DNA from: CBDCTM01 sp965222005 | GTDB taxonomy: Bacteria; Bacteroidota; Bacteroidia; Chitinophagales; Saprospiraceae | Assembly (NCBI GenBank): GCA_965222005.1 | Contig: OZ244935.1 | Coordinates: 2,914,001 to 2,978,000, forward strand | Direction: 5' to 3' | DNA length: 64,000 nt | Notes under the pieces: generated by a model | Database searches by the model: none | The model's input: the letters and a program-made list of their open reading frames with translations, nothing else | Told to the model about the DNA's origin: nothing | Program-made: the position numbers and the translations under genes | Shown: one piece after another, positions 12,001 through 17,658 of the stretch | Layout of the letters: the number at the start of each line of letters is the position of its first letter | Numbering within the stretch: the stretch's first letter is position 1

Positions 12001-12497
12001 ATCAGGTGACAGATATTTTTGTACTGTTGAATGATACGCTCAATGGGCATCTCGATACCATGTACATTGTGGAAAAACCGACCAATGGCAATGTCACGAT
12101 TGGTTCGGGCGGTGTGATTACATACATTCCGGATGAAAACTATTGCAATGACTATCTGTCCGATTATTACACCTATGCCATCTGCAACGAGCACGGATGC
12201 GATACTGCATTGGTGCAGGTTTATGTACTCTGCGATGAACTGCTAATCTTCACAGGGGTATCGCCCAATGATGATGGCATCAATGATGTGTTCTACATCC
12301 AGGGTGTGGATGGCTTCCCCGAAAATGAGCTTATCATCTTCAACAGATGGGGGAATGAGGTGTACCGCAAGCAAGGCTATTTGAATGATTGGAGCGGCAC
12401 GTACAAAGATAAGCTACTGCCAGATGGTACGTATTTCTACATCTTTAAGGATGGTCACGGCAATACCTATTCAGGCTATTTGCAACTACATCGATAG
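3..12497 (+). CDS. Giant SprB-repeat adhesin with T9SS type B sorting domain (5' end outside window)
   Basis: The reading frame is already open at base 3, so the start codon and signal peptide lie upstream of the window. About 4,160 residues are visible. Most of the protein is ten super-repeats of about 386 residues, each built of roughly five SprB-like units with the recurring pattern SCGQSNGS, SGDYxYSWG, AGxYxVTVTD and GC. After the repeats come an Ig-like/cadherin-like stretch (about 11690-12230) and a gliding-motility-associated C-terminal domain starting near GVSPNDDGINDVF and ending in FNRWGNEVY and DGTYFY. That domain marks type B cargo of the type IX secretion system, so a cell-surface location is expected. 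By family resemblance it is a SprB-like adhesin for gliding or attachment; the exact ligand cannot be told. The middle of the gene contains a near-identical 2,322-bp duplication, listed separately. Confidence 0.93.
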   Translation, partial: DSYTVTVTDANDCFKVAHSLEINDNCNNNCGGPEITNIVVTEASCGQSNGSIAIETVEAASQLTFSWNPNISTGPTASNLTAGTYDVTISLLNDPTCFVTETIAVGVIDGPEVSAAFTSPATCDQADGTASLSPAGYDYQWSDSGQGANRTDLLAGTYYVSATDPATGCTDIVVVDIDQINPLQATATINQEPSCGQSNGSVTIGLTGGSGDYTFSWNAGETNNSLPSGSHSVTVVDNVNGCEATVDFVLTDNIPSAHITITDTIHISCAGAANGSVQFDINYDPGFTQPASIVILDANSNLLTNGSLPPGTHCLQVKDANDCLAGEQCFNITEPEELLITSQTIDMDCDSLGSINLTITGGVGNYTFDWADLPGSNDPEDRTDLAQGSYDVTVTDLNACTATAIGILINDTCQPCETPIISNTSIQDATCGNSNGEIVVELEQDIDNYTFNWSPAQPDTNYINELADGIYELTISLIGDPDCATTSSFTVNDINGPQANVASTTPAACTVANGSASLSPVGYDYLWSDGINSISRNDLAAGNYIVTVSDPATACTDTLEITIDMQTAPIATVTINSEPSCGQSNGSVTISVSNGSGDYGYSWGGGATRTDLASGSYEVTVTDNQSGCTTTVTFGLTDDVAGATVTVTPMVSTSCAGSNDGTASYTVNYDAGFQYPETIQVLDGGQNEHTDGSLAPGNYCIVVKDANGCVAGTGCFEVVEPAALQINVSLQAADCNSGGSIDLTISGGSGSYQYDWSDLSGSNDPEDRTDVSAGMYGVTVTDTNGCTATVDAIEVEDDCNVGGCQPPVVVSTNIQDASCGVASGSISIELQPDGRSYHYQWLPNVSTGNTATNLIAGTYNVTISVVGDASCQTVESLVVGNIDGPQATVDATSNASCNASDGSASLLPANYTYSWSDSGSGSSRNDLAAGSYTVTVLDPATGCTDILIVEIGQDNPLSATATINSEPSCGQSNGSVTISVSNGSGDYGYSWGGGATRTDLASGSYEVTVTDNQSGCTTTVTFGLTDDVAGATVTVTPMVSTSCAGSNDGTASYTVNYDAGFQYPETIQMLDGGQNEHTDGSLAPGNYCIVVKDANGCVAGTGCFEVVEPAGLTIQTSLSNVTCSEQGGIEVTMSGGQSPYSYDWSDLSGSNDPEDRSGLSAGVYELTVTDANGCTGVASQLIISDECNPCELPELQSVMSSDASCGQSNGRIELVMVGNSSNYLYSWSPDVSSTYVANNLTAGSYDVTITDPADASCFITESILINNIDGPQSSVSTVSAATCNLSDGSAQLEPSIYSYEWSDGQSGAERTDLSAQTYQVHVTDPATGCTNILEVTIPSENNLQATATINSEPSCGQSNGSVTISVSNGSGDYGYSWGGGATRTDLASGSYEVTVTDNQSGCTTTVTFGLTDDVAGATVTVTPMVSTSCAGSNDGTAAYTVNYDAGFQYPETIQVLDGGQNEHTDGSLAPGNYCIVVKDANGCVAGTGCFEVVEPAALQINVSLQAADCNSGGSIDLTISGGSGSYQYDWSDLSGSNDPEDRTDVSAGMYGVTVTDTNGCTATVDAIEVEDDCNVGGCQPPVVVSTNIQDASCGVVSGSISIELQPDGRSYHYQWLPNVSTGNTATNLIAGTYNVTISVVGDASCQTVESLVVGNIDGPQATVDATSNASCNASDGSASLLPANYTYSWSDSGSGSSRNDLAAGSYTVTVLDPATGCTDILIVEIGQDNPLSATATINSEPSCGQSNGSVTISVSNGSGDYGYSWGGGATRTDLASGSYEVTVTDNQSGCTTTVTFGLTDDVAGATVTVTPMVSTSCAGSNDGTASYTVNYDAGFQYPETIQMLDGGQNEHTDGSLAPGNYCIVVKDANGCVAGTGCFEVVEPAGLTIQTSLSNVTCSEQGGIEVTMSGGQSPYSYDWSDLSGSNDPEDRSGLSAGVYELTVTDANGCTGVASQLIISDECNPCELPELQSVMSSDASCGQSNGRIELVMVGNSSNYLYSWSPDVSSTYVANNLTAGSYDVTITDPADASCFITESILINNIDGPQSSVSTVSAATCNLSDGSAQLEPSIYSYEWSDGQSGAERTDLSAQTYQVHVTDPATGCTNILEVTIPSENNLQATATINSEPSCGQSNGSVTISVSNGSGDYWYSWGSASQTNLPAGNYEVRVMDVQSGCDTTLQFILTNDVPGATITITSVNHLNCYADTDGSITYDVQTEPGFAAPESIEILDANGNMFSNGNLPEGSYCAVVLDANGCIAGQNCFDIVAPDALHVNADIVNADCSNNGTISLQVNGGTPGYTYDWADLPGSNDPANRTDMPTGSYAVTITDTNGCSILLDNLMIEDDCPTCQQPVVTNAQLTQASCGQNNGAIELSLQQGVSNYMFSWLPNVSNSHQAVGLFAGTYEVTISQISNPGCFSTASYTIDNIDGLIATIDTIISANCAAADGIVRLSPATYNYSWPGGFTGAERTDLSAGEYQITVTDPATGCLSTLDVTVGQQSNLSATHTVNSQPNCGAADGSVSIQLSGGSSDYSYSWGAGETHTALAAGNYEVTVTDNQTACTLTISFILTDNVPGATITVLDTTDVSCQGAADGELVYTIDYDNGFAQPAVVEIIDQNSQTVAQNANLAAGSYCLNVTDANGCLAATACFDIEEPLPLTTNIAVVDKDCNEGGSISLQINGGTTAYTFDWADLPGSADPQNRTGLDAGFYSLTITDANGCQAILNDMAVQDLCTPCDGPDLTNVTVDDASCGNADGSIELVLNGDPASYSYQWSPNVSTTHQANNLSAGTYEVTISSLANPSCTLENTIVVENIDGPDAVITSQTPANCHAADGAASLSPATYTYQWSDGSTGATRSDLSVGTYQITVTDPATGCFNVMEIEIGEENNLNATATINQEPDCNASNGIVTIDVTGGSGNYTYSWGATHVQSGLAAGIYDISILDAISGCETNVVFALNNDVPQATIQIADIQQVSCFGASDGAVQYNISYPVGFAQPARVEIQKADGNLVDGDNLEAGSYCIVVFDANNCLAGQSCFDITEPDALDAMVNVTPANCINGGSIEVTISGGTMPYVYDWADLPGSNDTANRSDLPAGTYMLTLTDASGCSTILQNIIVADDCGSCTTPVITSFVSQAAQCGQSDGWIRIEMQGDEQSYSYNWSPAVSSSHEAFNLPAGTYSLTISEGACTIEQSFIINNVDGPAASLVSSSPANCGAADGAAQFSPSSYLYSWPDGATGSARADLTAGDYLITVTEQGTGCQNILELSIASASNLQTNTLINVQPDCNVANGTATIQVTGGSGNYTFSWGTNATQSGLSAGTYEVTVTDVQSACTAVAQFELTANVPAAQINITNVQHISCFGDMDGAVDYEVSLEPGFATPATEQIRDTADQIVMSGQLAAGEYCIYITDANGCLAGLSCFNLSEPEPLSAMVNVNAEDCTAGGSILLDVSGGTAPYNFDWADLPASSDPQDRTDLPAGLYQLLITDTNGCQFSLDSLRIENECTSCVEPEIMYFNTIDSRCGEANGLISIELLGDEADYQYSWSPNVSTTEMVSNLAAGTYFVTISDLSVPNCFITEQFIINNIDGPVAIIDSTEAANCMAADGAAYLSPANYMYQWSDGGTGSTRTDLLAGSHQITVTDTATACFSILEITIDQNNQLNAIANILTQPDCGVSNGSASIEVTGGSGSYTFNGDTSSTLNNLSAGNYTIAVVDLATSCETTIQFNLTEAVPQVSVVLDTIMPVSCIGDADGSVTYQLVPEPGFVAPANVLFLDMDGNAHQNGLLAAGEYCLVVEDANGCIAGQECFEIEAPEALAAAANIQSADCDSLGRILLSISGGNTGSMLFDWADLPGDNDPQNRVDLPAGVYEVLITDSNGCTALLDSILVGDDCEAITTIEIIADTIWVNTSDTLCFDLSELTTAPASITNFCDASSGEFVVFELSADSFCLIYTGLEVGQDSACIEICDSLGICDTTYVFVTVVDSTDFILPDAVDDIDSSILNQVTDIFVLLNDTLNGHLDTMYIVEKPTNGNVTIGSGGVITYIPDENYCNDYLSDYYTYAICNEHGCDTALVQVYVLCDELLIFTGVSPNDDGINDVFYIQGVDGFPENELIIFNRWGNEVYRKQGYLNDWSGTYKDKLLPDGTYFYIFKDGHGNTYSGYLQLHR
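90..11670 (+). repeat. Ten ~1.16-kb coding super-repeats of the SprB-like adhesin
   Basis: Each super-repeat opens with a Cys-x2-3-Cys/Pro junction (for example CQPCETP, GGCQPPV, CNPCELP, CPTCQQP, CTPCDGP, CGSCTTP, CTSCVEP). It then runs through five SprB-like units, including an acidic unit containing DWADLPGSND or DWSDLSGSND. I count ten junctions. Spacing is about 1,158-1,164 bp where measured exactly. Outside 1722-6441 the copies have diverged at the DNA level, so they are old coding repeats rather than a recent array. Confidence 0.85.
1722..6441 (+). repeat. 2,322-bp near-identical tandem duplication inside the adhesin gene
   Basis: The sequence from about 1722 to 4043 recurs at 4044-6365 with only scattered substitutions, and a third partial copy runs 6366 to about 6441 before diverging. 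The anchor AGCGAGCCCAGCTG occurs at 1731, 2895, 4053, 5217 and 6375, giving spacings of 1164, 1158, 1164 and 1158 bp. The internal layout is therefore C-A-C-B-C-A-C-B-c, where C is a block of about 440 bp shared by all copies. The unit is 774 codons, so copy number can change without breaking the frame. Confidence 0.93.
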
Positions 12498-12753
12498 ATA
12501 GACCGTTGTCAGTCAATTTATACCACCCGGCGATAGCTTTTTTAGGCACCTGGGTTGTAGTTCAATCTTTTGGAAGCAGCAGCTTTGAATTGTTTACATG
12601 AATAAGTTGGGAATCATCTAAACGATGTTGTAGCATTAGCAGCAATACCAGGTGGCATACATTTGTGATGTTAAGACAACCCTGTTGGAATTATATCGTA
12701 AATATTGACTGTCCTATTGTAGCTCAAACAATATCAACATAAATCTCCTCAAC

Positions 12754-13605
12754 ATGAAGCTGATTTTCACTACTATTTTTGCGGTTTCAATTTTCTTTTC
12801 AGCAAAGAGCCAGGTGTGTGCAAGCCTGGATAGCTGGTCGTTGGTAAGCGACAATGGAGATGGGACATGTACTTATAGTATGTCGATAATTGTAAATTCA
12901 GGAAATGGTGCCACAGGTACGGCCACTTTTAGTATCGGGAGTACCACTGTCCATACGGAACTAAATTGTGTGTGCAACCCTACTACGATTACCTTTCCCG
13001 TTACAGTAAATTGCGGATCAACCATAACGATCGATGTAGTATATGATGCGCCAGGTGTCGGAAATAATTGCACCGGCTCTACAGGCCCCATTGTGCTGCC
13101 AGTAGAATGGTTGGATGTAAGCGTGAGGAATGATGGGAATGCAAATATTATTAGCTGGTCAACTTTAATGGAAATTAACAATGACAAATTCATCGTTCAA
13201 CATGCTCGCGACGGATTTGAGTTTGATGTAATTGGCGAAGTTAAAGGTGCCTATTATTCTTTGGAGCAATTGGATTATTTCTTTACTCATGATAATCCTC
13301 AAAGTGGCACAAATTACTATAGGATAAAGCAAATGGATTTTGGTAGCGACCACAGCTATTCAGATATTGTAAGTATCGAAAACAGGTTTGTGAAAAAAAT
13401 ATACGTTTACCCTAATCCATTTGATGAGATAGTTAACATTGAAGTCGATTTTTTAGATGCCTGGGAGATAACGGATATCTTTGGAAAGGCTATAGCAACA
13501 GGTAATTCCGGACAAATTCAAACTGGCCGGCTAAAAGCTGGTACTTATTTTTTGCAAGTATGGAGTGCGTCCAGGTATTATGTGGTGGCAATTATAAAAT
13601 GGTAG
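12754..13605 (+). CDS. T9SS type A sorting domain protein, small exported
   Basis: The protein has 283 residues. The N-terminus (MKLIFTTIFAVSIFFSAKSQ) is a clear signal peptide. A Cys-containing beta-rich region of about 100 residues follows, then a segment with IISWSTLMEINNDKF typical of the region before Bacteroidota sorting domains. The last ~70 residues (YVYPNPFDEIVNIEV, DIFGKAI, LKAGTYFLQV) match the T9SS type A sorting domain, so the protein should cross the outer membrane and have its tail removed. I recognise no catalytic motif; the role is unknown. It follows the giant adhesin after 256 bp and is followed by a strong hairpin terminator. Confidence 0.85.
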   Translation: MKLIFTTIFAVSIFFSAKSQVCASLDSWSLVSDNGDGTCTYSMSIIVNSGNGATGTATFSIGSTTVHTELNCVCNPTTITFPVTVNCGSTITIDVVYDAPGVGNNCTGSTGPIVLPVEWLDVSVRNDGNANIISWSTLMEINNDKFIVQHARDGFEFDVIGEVKGAYYSLEQLDYFFTHDNPQSGTNYYRIKQMDFGSDHSYSDIVSIENRFVKKIYVYPNPFDEIVNIEVDFLDAWEITDIFGKAIATGNSGQIQTGRLKAGTYFLQVWSASRYYVVAIIKW

Positions 13606-13656
13606 CCAAGCGAGACAGAGCGGATTGGAAAATTGAGGATGCGTGATAAAAAAACA

Positions 13657-13688
13657 AACAGGCTTGCTGAAACTTCAGCAAGCCTGTT
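13657..13688. terminator. Intrinsic hairpin between convergent genes
   Basis: A perfect inverted repeat (AACAGGCTTGCTG / CAGCAAGCCTGTT) closes on a 4-6 base loop. The plus-strand side is followed by TTCTTATATTT and the minus-strand side by a run of T (AAAAAAAC on the plus strand). It lies between the plus-strand cargo gene ending at 13605 and the minus-strand gene ending at 13873, so it can serve both directions. Confidence 0.85.
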
Positions 13689-13756
13689 CTTATATTTAAA
13701 ACTATTAAAAGAGTTTAGTAATGGCCAATTAATAAGTTATTGATTTGGGATTGAGA

Positions 13757-13833
13757 TTTTGTCGTCAGGCGAGGCATTTTTTGAGCGAATAGCGAGCTAT
13801 TTAAGCAAAAAATAACGAAGTATGGCGGCAAAA
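13757..13833. repeat. Long imperfect palindrome, possible dispersed repeat element
   Basis: The arms TTTTGTCGTC (13757-13766) and GGCGGCAAAA (13824-13833) pair imperfectly. Inside are ATTTTTTG / CAAAAAAT and, at the centre, AATAGC-GA-GCTATT (13788-13801). The order GCGAGGC, TTTTTTGAG, TAGC, GCTAT, AAAAA, GAAGTA is matched in the same order by the extra 72 bp in the element at 46396-46555, suggesting one dispersed family. No gene is in it. Confidence 0.5.
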
Positions 13834-13872
13834 GATCAGAGACAAATCGTGAAGTTATTATTTGATCATTAC

Positions 13873-14352
13873 TTACCAGCTCATATCTTCATCCGTCTCT
13901 ACACTGCTGTTTTCCACTTCTTCTGTGGCATCCTTCACTTCTTCTGTGGCATCTTCCACTTCTTCTGTGGCTTCCTCTACTGCCTCCTCAACGGATGCGG
14001 AAACTTCCGCAGAGCTAGCGGCTTCGGCATCTTCCAGCGCCCGGCGGGCTTCCCACTCTTCATGCCGGCGTGTATATTCATCATAATCATAATCGGGCAT
14101 GAGTTCGGTTTTCACATAGTTAACCGTCTCTTGAAGGTTATCCATGAAGCGGTTGAAATCTTCCTTGTACAAGAATATTTTATGCCGCTCGTAGCCGTCG
14201 CTGTTGAATCGTTTTGTACTTTCCGTCAAAGTCAGGTAATAGTCTTCTCCTTTGGTTTTTCTAACGTCGAAGAAATAGGTTCTTCTCTTTCCGGCGCGCA
14301 CTTTTCTTGAAAACACGCTTTCGAATCTACGCTGATTGCTCTCGTTATCCAC
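13873..14352 (-). CDS. PUR family (DUF3276) nucleic-acid-binding protein
   Basis: The protein has 159 residues. The N-terminal ~85 residues (VFSRKVRAGKRRTYFFDVR, DYYLTLTESTKRF, KIFLYKEDFNRF) match the bacterial DUF3276/PUR-alpha-like domain, a small Whirly-type fold that binds single-stranded DNA or RNA in characterised relatives. The C-terminal third is very acidic and contains a short repeat (EEVEDATEEVKDATEEVEN), probably disordered. It starts at GTG 14352; no ATG is available at that point, and the conserved domain begins a few residues later. A good Bacteroidota promoter lies about 50 bp upstream. Family assignment is firm, its cellular job is not known. Confidence 0.85.
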   Translation of the reverse strand: MDNESNQRRFESVFSRKVRAGKRRTYFFDVRKTKGEDYYLTLTESTKRFNSDGYERHKIFLYKEDFNRFMDNLQETVNYVKTELMPDYDYDEYTRRHEEWEARRALEDAEAASSAEVSASVEEAVEEATEEVEDATEEVKDATEEVENSSVETDEDMSW

Positions 14353-14398
14353 TTGTTTTGATTTTTATGAACAATAATAAATACAGATTAGTACAATA

Positions 14399-14428
14399 CA
14401 AAAGTAAGTATTTGTAGCATTTTACAAA
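14399..14428 (-). promoter_or_regulatory. Bacteroidota promoter of the DUF3276 gene
   Basis: On the minus strand TTTG (plus-strand CAAA at 14425-14428) is separated by 18 bp from TACTTTTG (plus-strand CAAAAGTA at 14399-14406). This fits the TTTG / TAnnTTTG primary-sigma consensus of the phylum. It sits just upstream of the GTG at 14352. Confidence 0.65.
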
Positions 14429-14569
14429 AAAAACCGACAATAAATTAGCAATCATAAAAAGAGCAGAAAATCTAAGTATTTAGGTGCTTGTATGCCCTGT
14501 TTGACCGGCGGAAACAGCAGGTTGGCAATTGAAGTTGAAAGGCTCATCAGTTTACTAAAAAAACGGACC

Positions 14570-16360
14570 TCAAGTCTCAAGCTGTTCATCTTCCAGCCGC
14601 TGCTGCTCAAAGAGGTCGAAATAATAACCTTTCTTTTCAACCAACTCTTCATGGGTGCCGGCTTCCGCAATCCGCCCATTGTCCAGTACGATGATCTGAT
14701 CAAATTGGAGCAAAGTATAAATGCGATGTGTGATGATGATAGCCGTTTTGTCAGCCAGGTTGTTGTTTAAATACCCCAATATCTGCTGCTCTGTATTGGT
14801 GTCAACGGCCGAAAGGCAGTCATCCAAAATCACAATATCTGGCGATTTAATGAGCGCCCTGGCTATGGAAATTCGTTGCTTCTGACCACCTGAAAGGGTA
14901 ACTCCCCGCTCGCCCACCATCGTGTCAAAGCCCTCAGGCAGATCCATGATATCCTCATACACCGCAGCATACTGAGTGTGGCGTTCTATCTCAGCCCGGC
15001 TCGCTTCCTGCTTACCAAATGCCACATTGCCGGCAATCGTATCGGAGAATAAAAACACATCTTGCGGCACATAGCCGATGCGTTGCCGCAAATTGGCCAG
15101 ATCATGCTGCCGGATATCCCTCCCATCGATCCGTATCTCACCCTGGCTCACATCATACATGCGTAGCAGCAGGTCTGCGACCGTGGACTTGCCCGATGCA
15201 GTACGGCCCACAATAGCCATCTTTTGTCCGGCCTTCAGGCTGAAAGTTATCTCCTCCAATGCCCGGATACCCGTGTCGGGATAATCGAAGGTGACTTGGT
15301 CAAACACAATATCGCCATGCAGGTTGCCGACTTGTTCAATGGGATTGCTGATGGAGGGCTGGGTTAGCAGGAATTCGTTGATGCGTTTTTGGGAAGCAGA
15401 GGCTTGTTGAATGATCGATGCAATCCATCCGATGGCCGTCACAGGCCAGGTGAGCATGTTGACGTAAATGACAAACTCGGCAATGTTGCCCGGAGTGATC
15501 GTTCCTTTTACCACTTGCAGTCCTCCCATGTACACAGTGAGCACCGTGCTGGCACCAATCAGCAGCAACATCACCGGAAAGAAGAGCGCATTGATCCTGG
15601 CCAAATTCATCGACATCTCCTTGTAGGTCTCACTTTCGTGGGCAAAATAATGGCCTATCGGCCCTGCCTGTACATAAGATTTCACCACCCGGATGCCCGA
15701 GTATATCTCCTGAGAGATGCTGTTGAGTCTCGCCAACTGACGTTGGATAATTTCGCTCCTCTTATTGATCAGATTGCTTACATAATAGATCGACAGCGAC
15801 AATAGCGGGAGAGGTAGAAGGCAATATAGGGTCAATTCCACACTCACACTCAGCATACTGTAGATGACCAGCACAAAGAGCGAAACGAGGTTGATCCCGT
15901 ACAAAACGGCTGGCCCCAGGTACATCCGTACTTTTGAGACATCTTCGGTAATGCGCGACATTAAATCGCCGGTATTGTTTTTTTTGTAAAAGGCGAGATT
16001 GAGCTTTTCGTAGTGGGCAAAAATTTCTTTGCGCATATCGTATTCGATCAGCCTGGACATAACAATGATCGTTTGCCGCATGAAATACATGAATATGCCC
16101 ATCAAAAGGGCCAGCAACAATACCAAAACGCCAAAAAACAGGAGCGATTTACCCAGCGTCCCGTAAAGCTCTTTTTGAAGCGCAAAACCTTCGTAAAGGT
16201 GAAAAGTCTGGATATTGTCGATCACCAGGTCCAGGGCCTGCCGGATGTAGCGGGGCTGGAGAACGCGAAAATAGTTGGACAGAGAAACGAAAATGATACC
16301 CAGCAAAAACCGCCAGCGATATTTATAAAAATACTTATTAAGATAAAAAAGATGCTTCAA
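14570..16360 (-). CDS. ABC exporter, fused permease and ATPase (MsbA/MdlA-like)
   Basis: The protein has 596 residues, the usual length for a half-transporter with a TMD-NBD fusion. The first ~320 residues hold six hydrophobic segments of an ABC type-1 exporter membrane domain. The ATPase domain has Walker A GRTASGKST (about 384-392), signature LSGGQKQR (about 487-494), Walker B IVILDD (about 508-513) and the switch-region His in IIITHR. It should work as a dimer in the inner membrane; the substrate (lipid, drug or peptide) cannot be deduced. The start is TTG at 16360: no in-frame ATG exists before the upstream stop and the first membrane segment follows directly. It is divergent from fbp. 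Confidence 0.9.
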   Translation of the reverse strand: MKHLFYLNKYFYKYRWRFLLGIIFVSLSNYFRVLQPRYIRQALDLVIDNIQTFHLYEGFALQKELYGTLGKSLLFFGVLVLLLALLMGIFMYFMRQTIIVMSRLIEYDMRKEIFAHYEKLNLAFYKKNNTGDLMSRITEDVSKVRMYLGPAVLYGINLVSLFVLVIYSMLSVSVELTLYCLLPLPLLSLSIYYVSNLINKRSEIIQRQLARLNSISQEIYSGIRVVKSYVQAGPIGHYFAHESETYKEMSMNLARINALFFPVMLLLIGASTVLTVYMGGLQVVKGTITPGNIAEFVIYVNMLTWPVTAIGWIASIIQQASASQKRINEFLLTQPSISNPIEQVGNLHGDIVFDQVTFDYPDTGIRALEEITFSLKAGQKMAIVGRTASGKSTVADLLLRMYDVSQGEIRIDGRDIRQHDLANLRQRIGYVPQDVFLFSDTIAGNVAFGKQEASRAEIERHTQYAAVYEDIMDLPEGFDTMVGERGVTLSGGQKQRISIARALIKSPDIVILDDCLSAVDTNTEQQILGYLNNNLADKTAIIITHRIYTLLQFDQIIVLDNGRIAEAGTHEELVEKKGYYFDLFEQQRLEDEQLET

Positions 16361-16542
16361 GGCTTGTCCAGGTCTGAATGTTAAAACGTCTTAAAAGCTG
16401 TAAATGCACGGCCTTTTGCCTTATATCTAACTGCCGGCAGGCCAGAATGTTCTCAGCCACCAAATGTATTACAATCTTTTGGCAATTGGGCCATCTGCCA
16501 AAGTTGGTGGCCTTTGTTCTTTTCAATCCAAGCAAATGTAGC

Positions 16543-16550
16543 TATCTTTG
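16543..16550 (+). promoter_or_regulatory. -7 box (TATCTTTG) upstream of fbp
   Basis: TATCTTTG matches the TAnnTTTG -7 consensus and lies 41 bp before the fbp start codon. The nearest TTTG upstream (16513-16516) is 26 bp away, longer than usual, so the -33 part is uncertain. Confidence 0.45.
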
Positions 16551-16591
16551 TAAGCACAAATACGGATACTTGCTAAATCCTCATCGCTATT

Positions 16592-17623
16592 ATGAATAGA
16601 ATCATTACGCTCGACGAATTTATAATTCACCGTCAAAAAGATTTTCCCTTCGCTTCAGGCGAACTTACCGGCCTGCTGCGCGATATCGGGGTAGCTGCCA
16701 AAATCGTGAACCGGGAAGTTAATAAAGCCGGGCTGGTCAATATCCTTGGTGTCGAAGGCTCTAAAAATTTCTCCGGCGATAAGGTCCAAAAGCTCGACAT
16801 GTACGCCAATGAAAAGCTGATCGACTGCCTGCAGAATAGCGGCGAGTGCTGTGGTATTGCTTCTGAAGAAAACGAAAGCTTTATCTCCATTCCGGCTGTA
16901 GAGTCGAAAAATGCCAAATATGTAGTCGTTTTTGACCCGCTCGATGGCTCCTCTAATATCGATGTAAATGTTTCGGTAGGTACTATTTTTGGTATTTATC
17001 GGCGCAAAAGTGATGTAAAAGAAGATTGTGAACTCAATGATTTTCTCCAAAAAGGTACCGAGCTGGTTGCTGCCGGTTATGTGATCTACGGTACGTCCAC
17101 AATCCTTGTATATTCCACCGGGCTGGGGGTCAATGGCTTTACGCTCGATCCCAGCATCGGAGAGTTTTGCCTGTCGCATCGCGATATCAAAATCCCGGAT
17201 CGGGGCGAATATTACTCCGTCAATCAGGGCTATTATCTGAAATTTGATGTGGAAATGCGTCGCTATATCGATCATTGCTCCGATCTCAACCTGCGCTTGC
17301 GCTACATCGGCTCTATGGTCTCCGATGTCCATCGGATTTTGTTCCAGGGAGGTATCTTTCTGTACCCCAATACCCGCAAGTATCCGCAGGGCAAACTGCG
17401 CCTGCTTTACGAATGCAATCCCCTTTCCTTCGTCGTGGAGCAAGCCGGTGGCCGGGCCATCAGTGCCCAATTGGAGCGCATACTCGATATGCAGCCGGTC
17501 GATCTGCACCAGCGCACTACCATCGTAATCGGTTCGCCAATGATGGTAGATGAAATGAAAGAGTTCGTGGAAAGATACAGCGTACCTGCCTATACGGAGT
17601 CGAATGGCATGAAGAAACCGTGA
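16592..17623 (+). CDS. fbp: Class I fructose-1,6-bisphosphatase
   Basis: The protein has 343 residues, the normal size for a class I FBPase, a cytosolic Mg-dependent enzyme that removes the 1-phosphate of fructose 1,6-bisphosphate in gluconeogenesis. The metal-binding motif DPLDGSSNID is at about residues 115-124, followed by VSVGTIFGIY. The substrate-site region KYPQGKLRLLYECNPL and the C-terminal EQAGG are also present. The ATG at 16592 gives the expected N-terminus. The gene stands alone between the divergent ABC exporter and the convergent giant surface protein. Identification is confident. Confidence 0.96.
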   Translation: MNRIITLDEFIIHRQKDFPFASGELTGLLRDIGVAAKIVNREVNKAGLVNILGVEGSKNFSGDKVQKLDMYANEKLIDCLQNSGECCGIASEENESFISIPAVESKNAKYVVVFDPLDGSSNIDVNVSVGTIFGIYRRKSDVKEDCELNDFLQKGTELVAAGYVIYGTSTILVYSTGLGVNGFTLDPSIGEFCLSHRDIKIPDRGEYYSVNQGYYLKFDVEMRRYIDHCSDLNLRLRYIGSMVSDVHRILFQGGIFLYPNTRKYPQGKLRLLYECNPLSFVVEQAGGRAISAQLERILDMQPVDLHQRTTIVIGSPMMVDEMKEFVERYSVPAYTESNGMKKP

Positions 17624-17641
17624 GCTTTAGGCTTGTGTAAG

Positions 17642-17658
17642 CCGTTGATTATCAACGG
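17642..17658. terminator. Short palindrome between convergent fbp and the giant surface gene
   Basis: CCGTTGA-TTA-TCAACGG is a perfect 7-bp stem with a 3-base loop, preceded by a second small hairpin (GGCTT-GTGT-AAGCC at 17630-17643). It overlaps the stop codon of the minus-strand gene (17652-17654). A clear T-run is missing on both sides, so terminator function is only suggested by its position. Confidence 0.4.

Noticed and set aside
12560..12585. Weak resemblance (CTTTTGGAAGCAG) to an internal part of the MITE-like elements
   Set aside because: Only 13 matching bases without terminal repeats.
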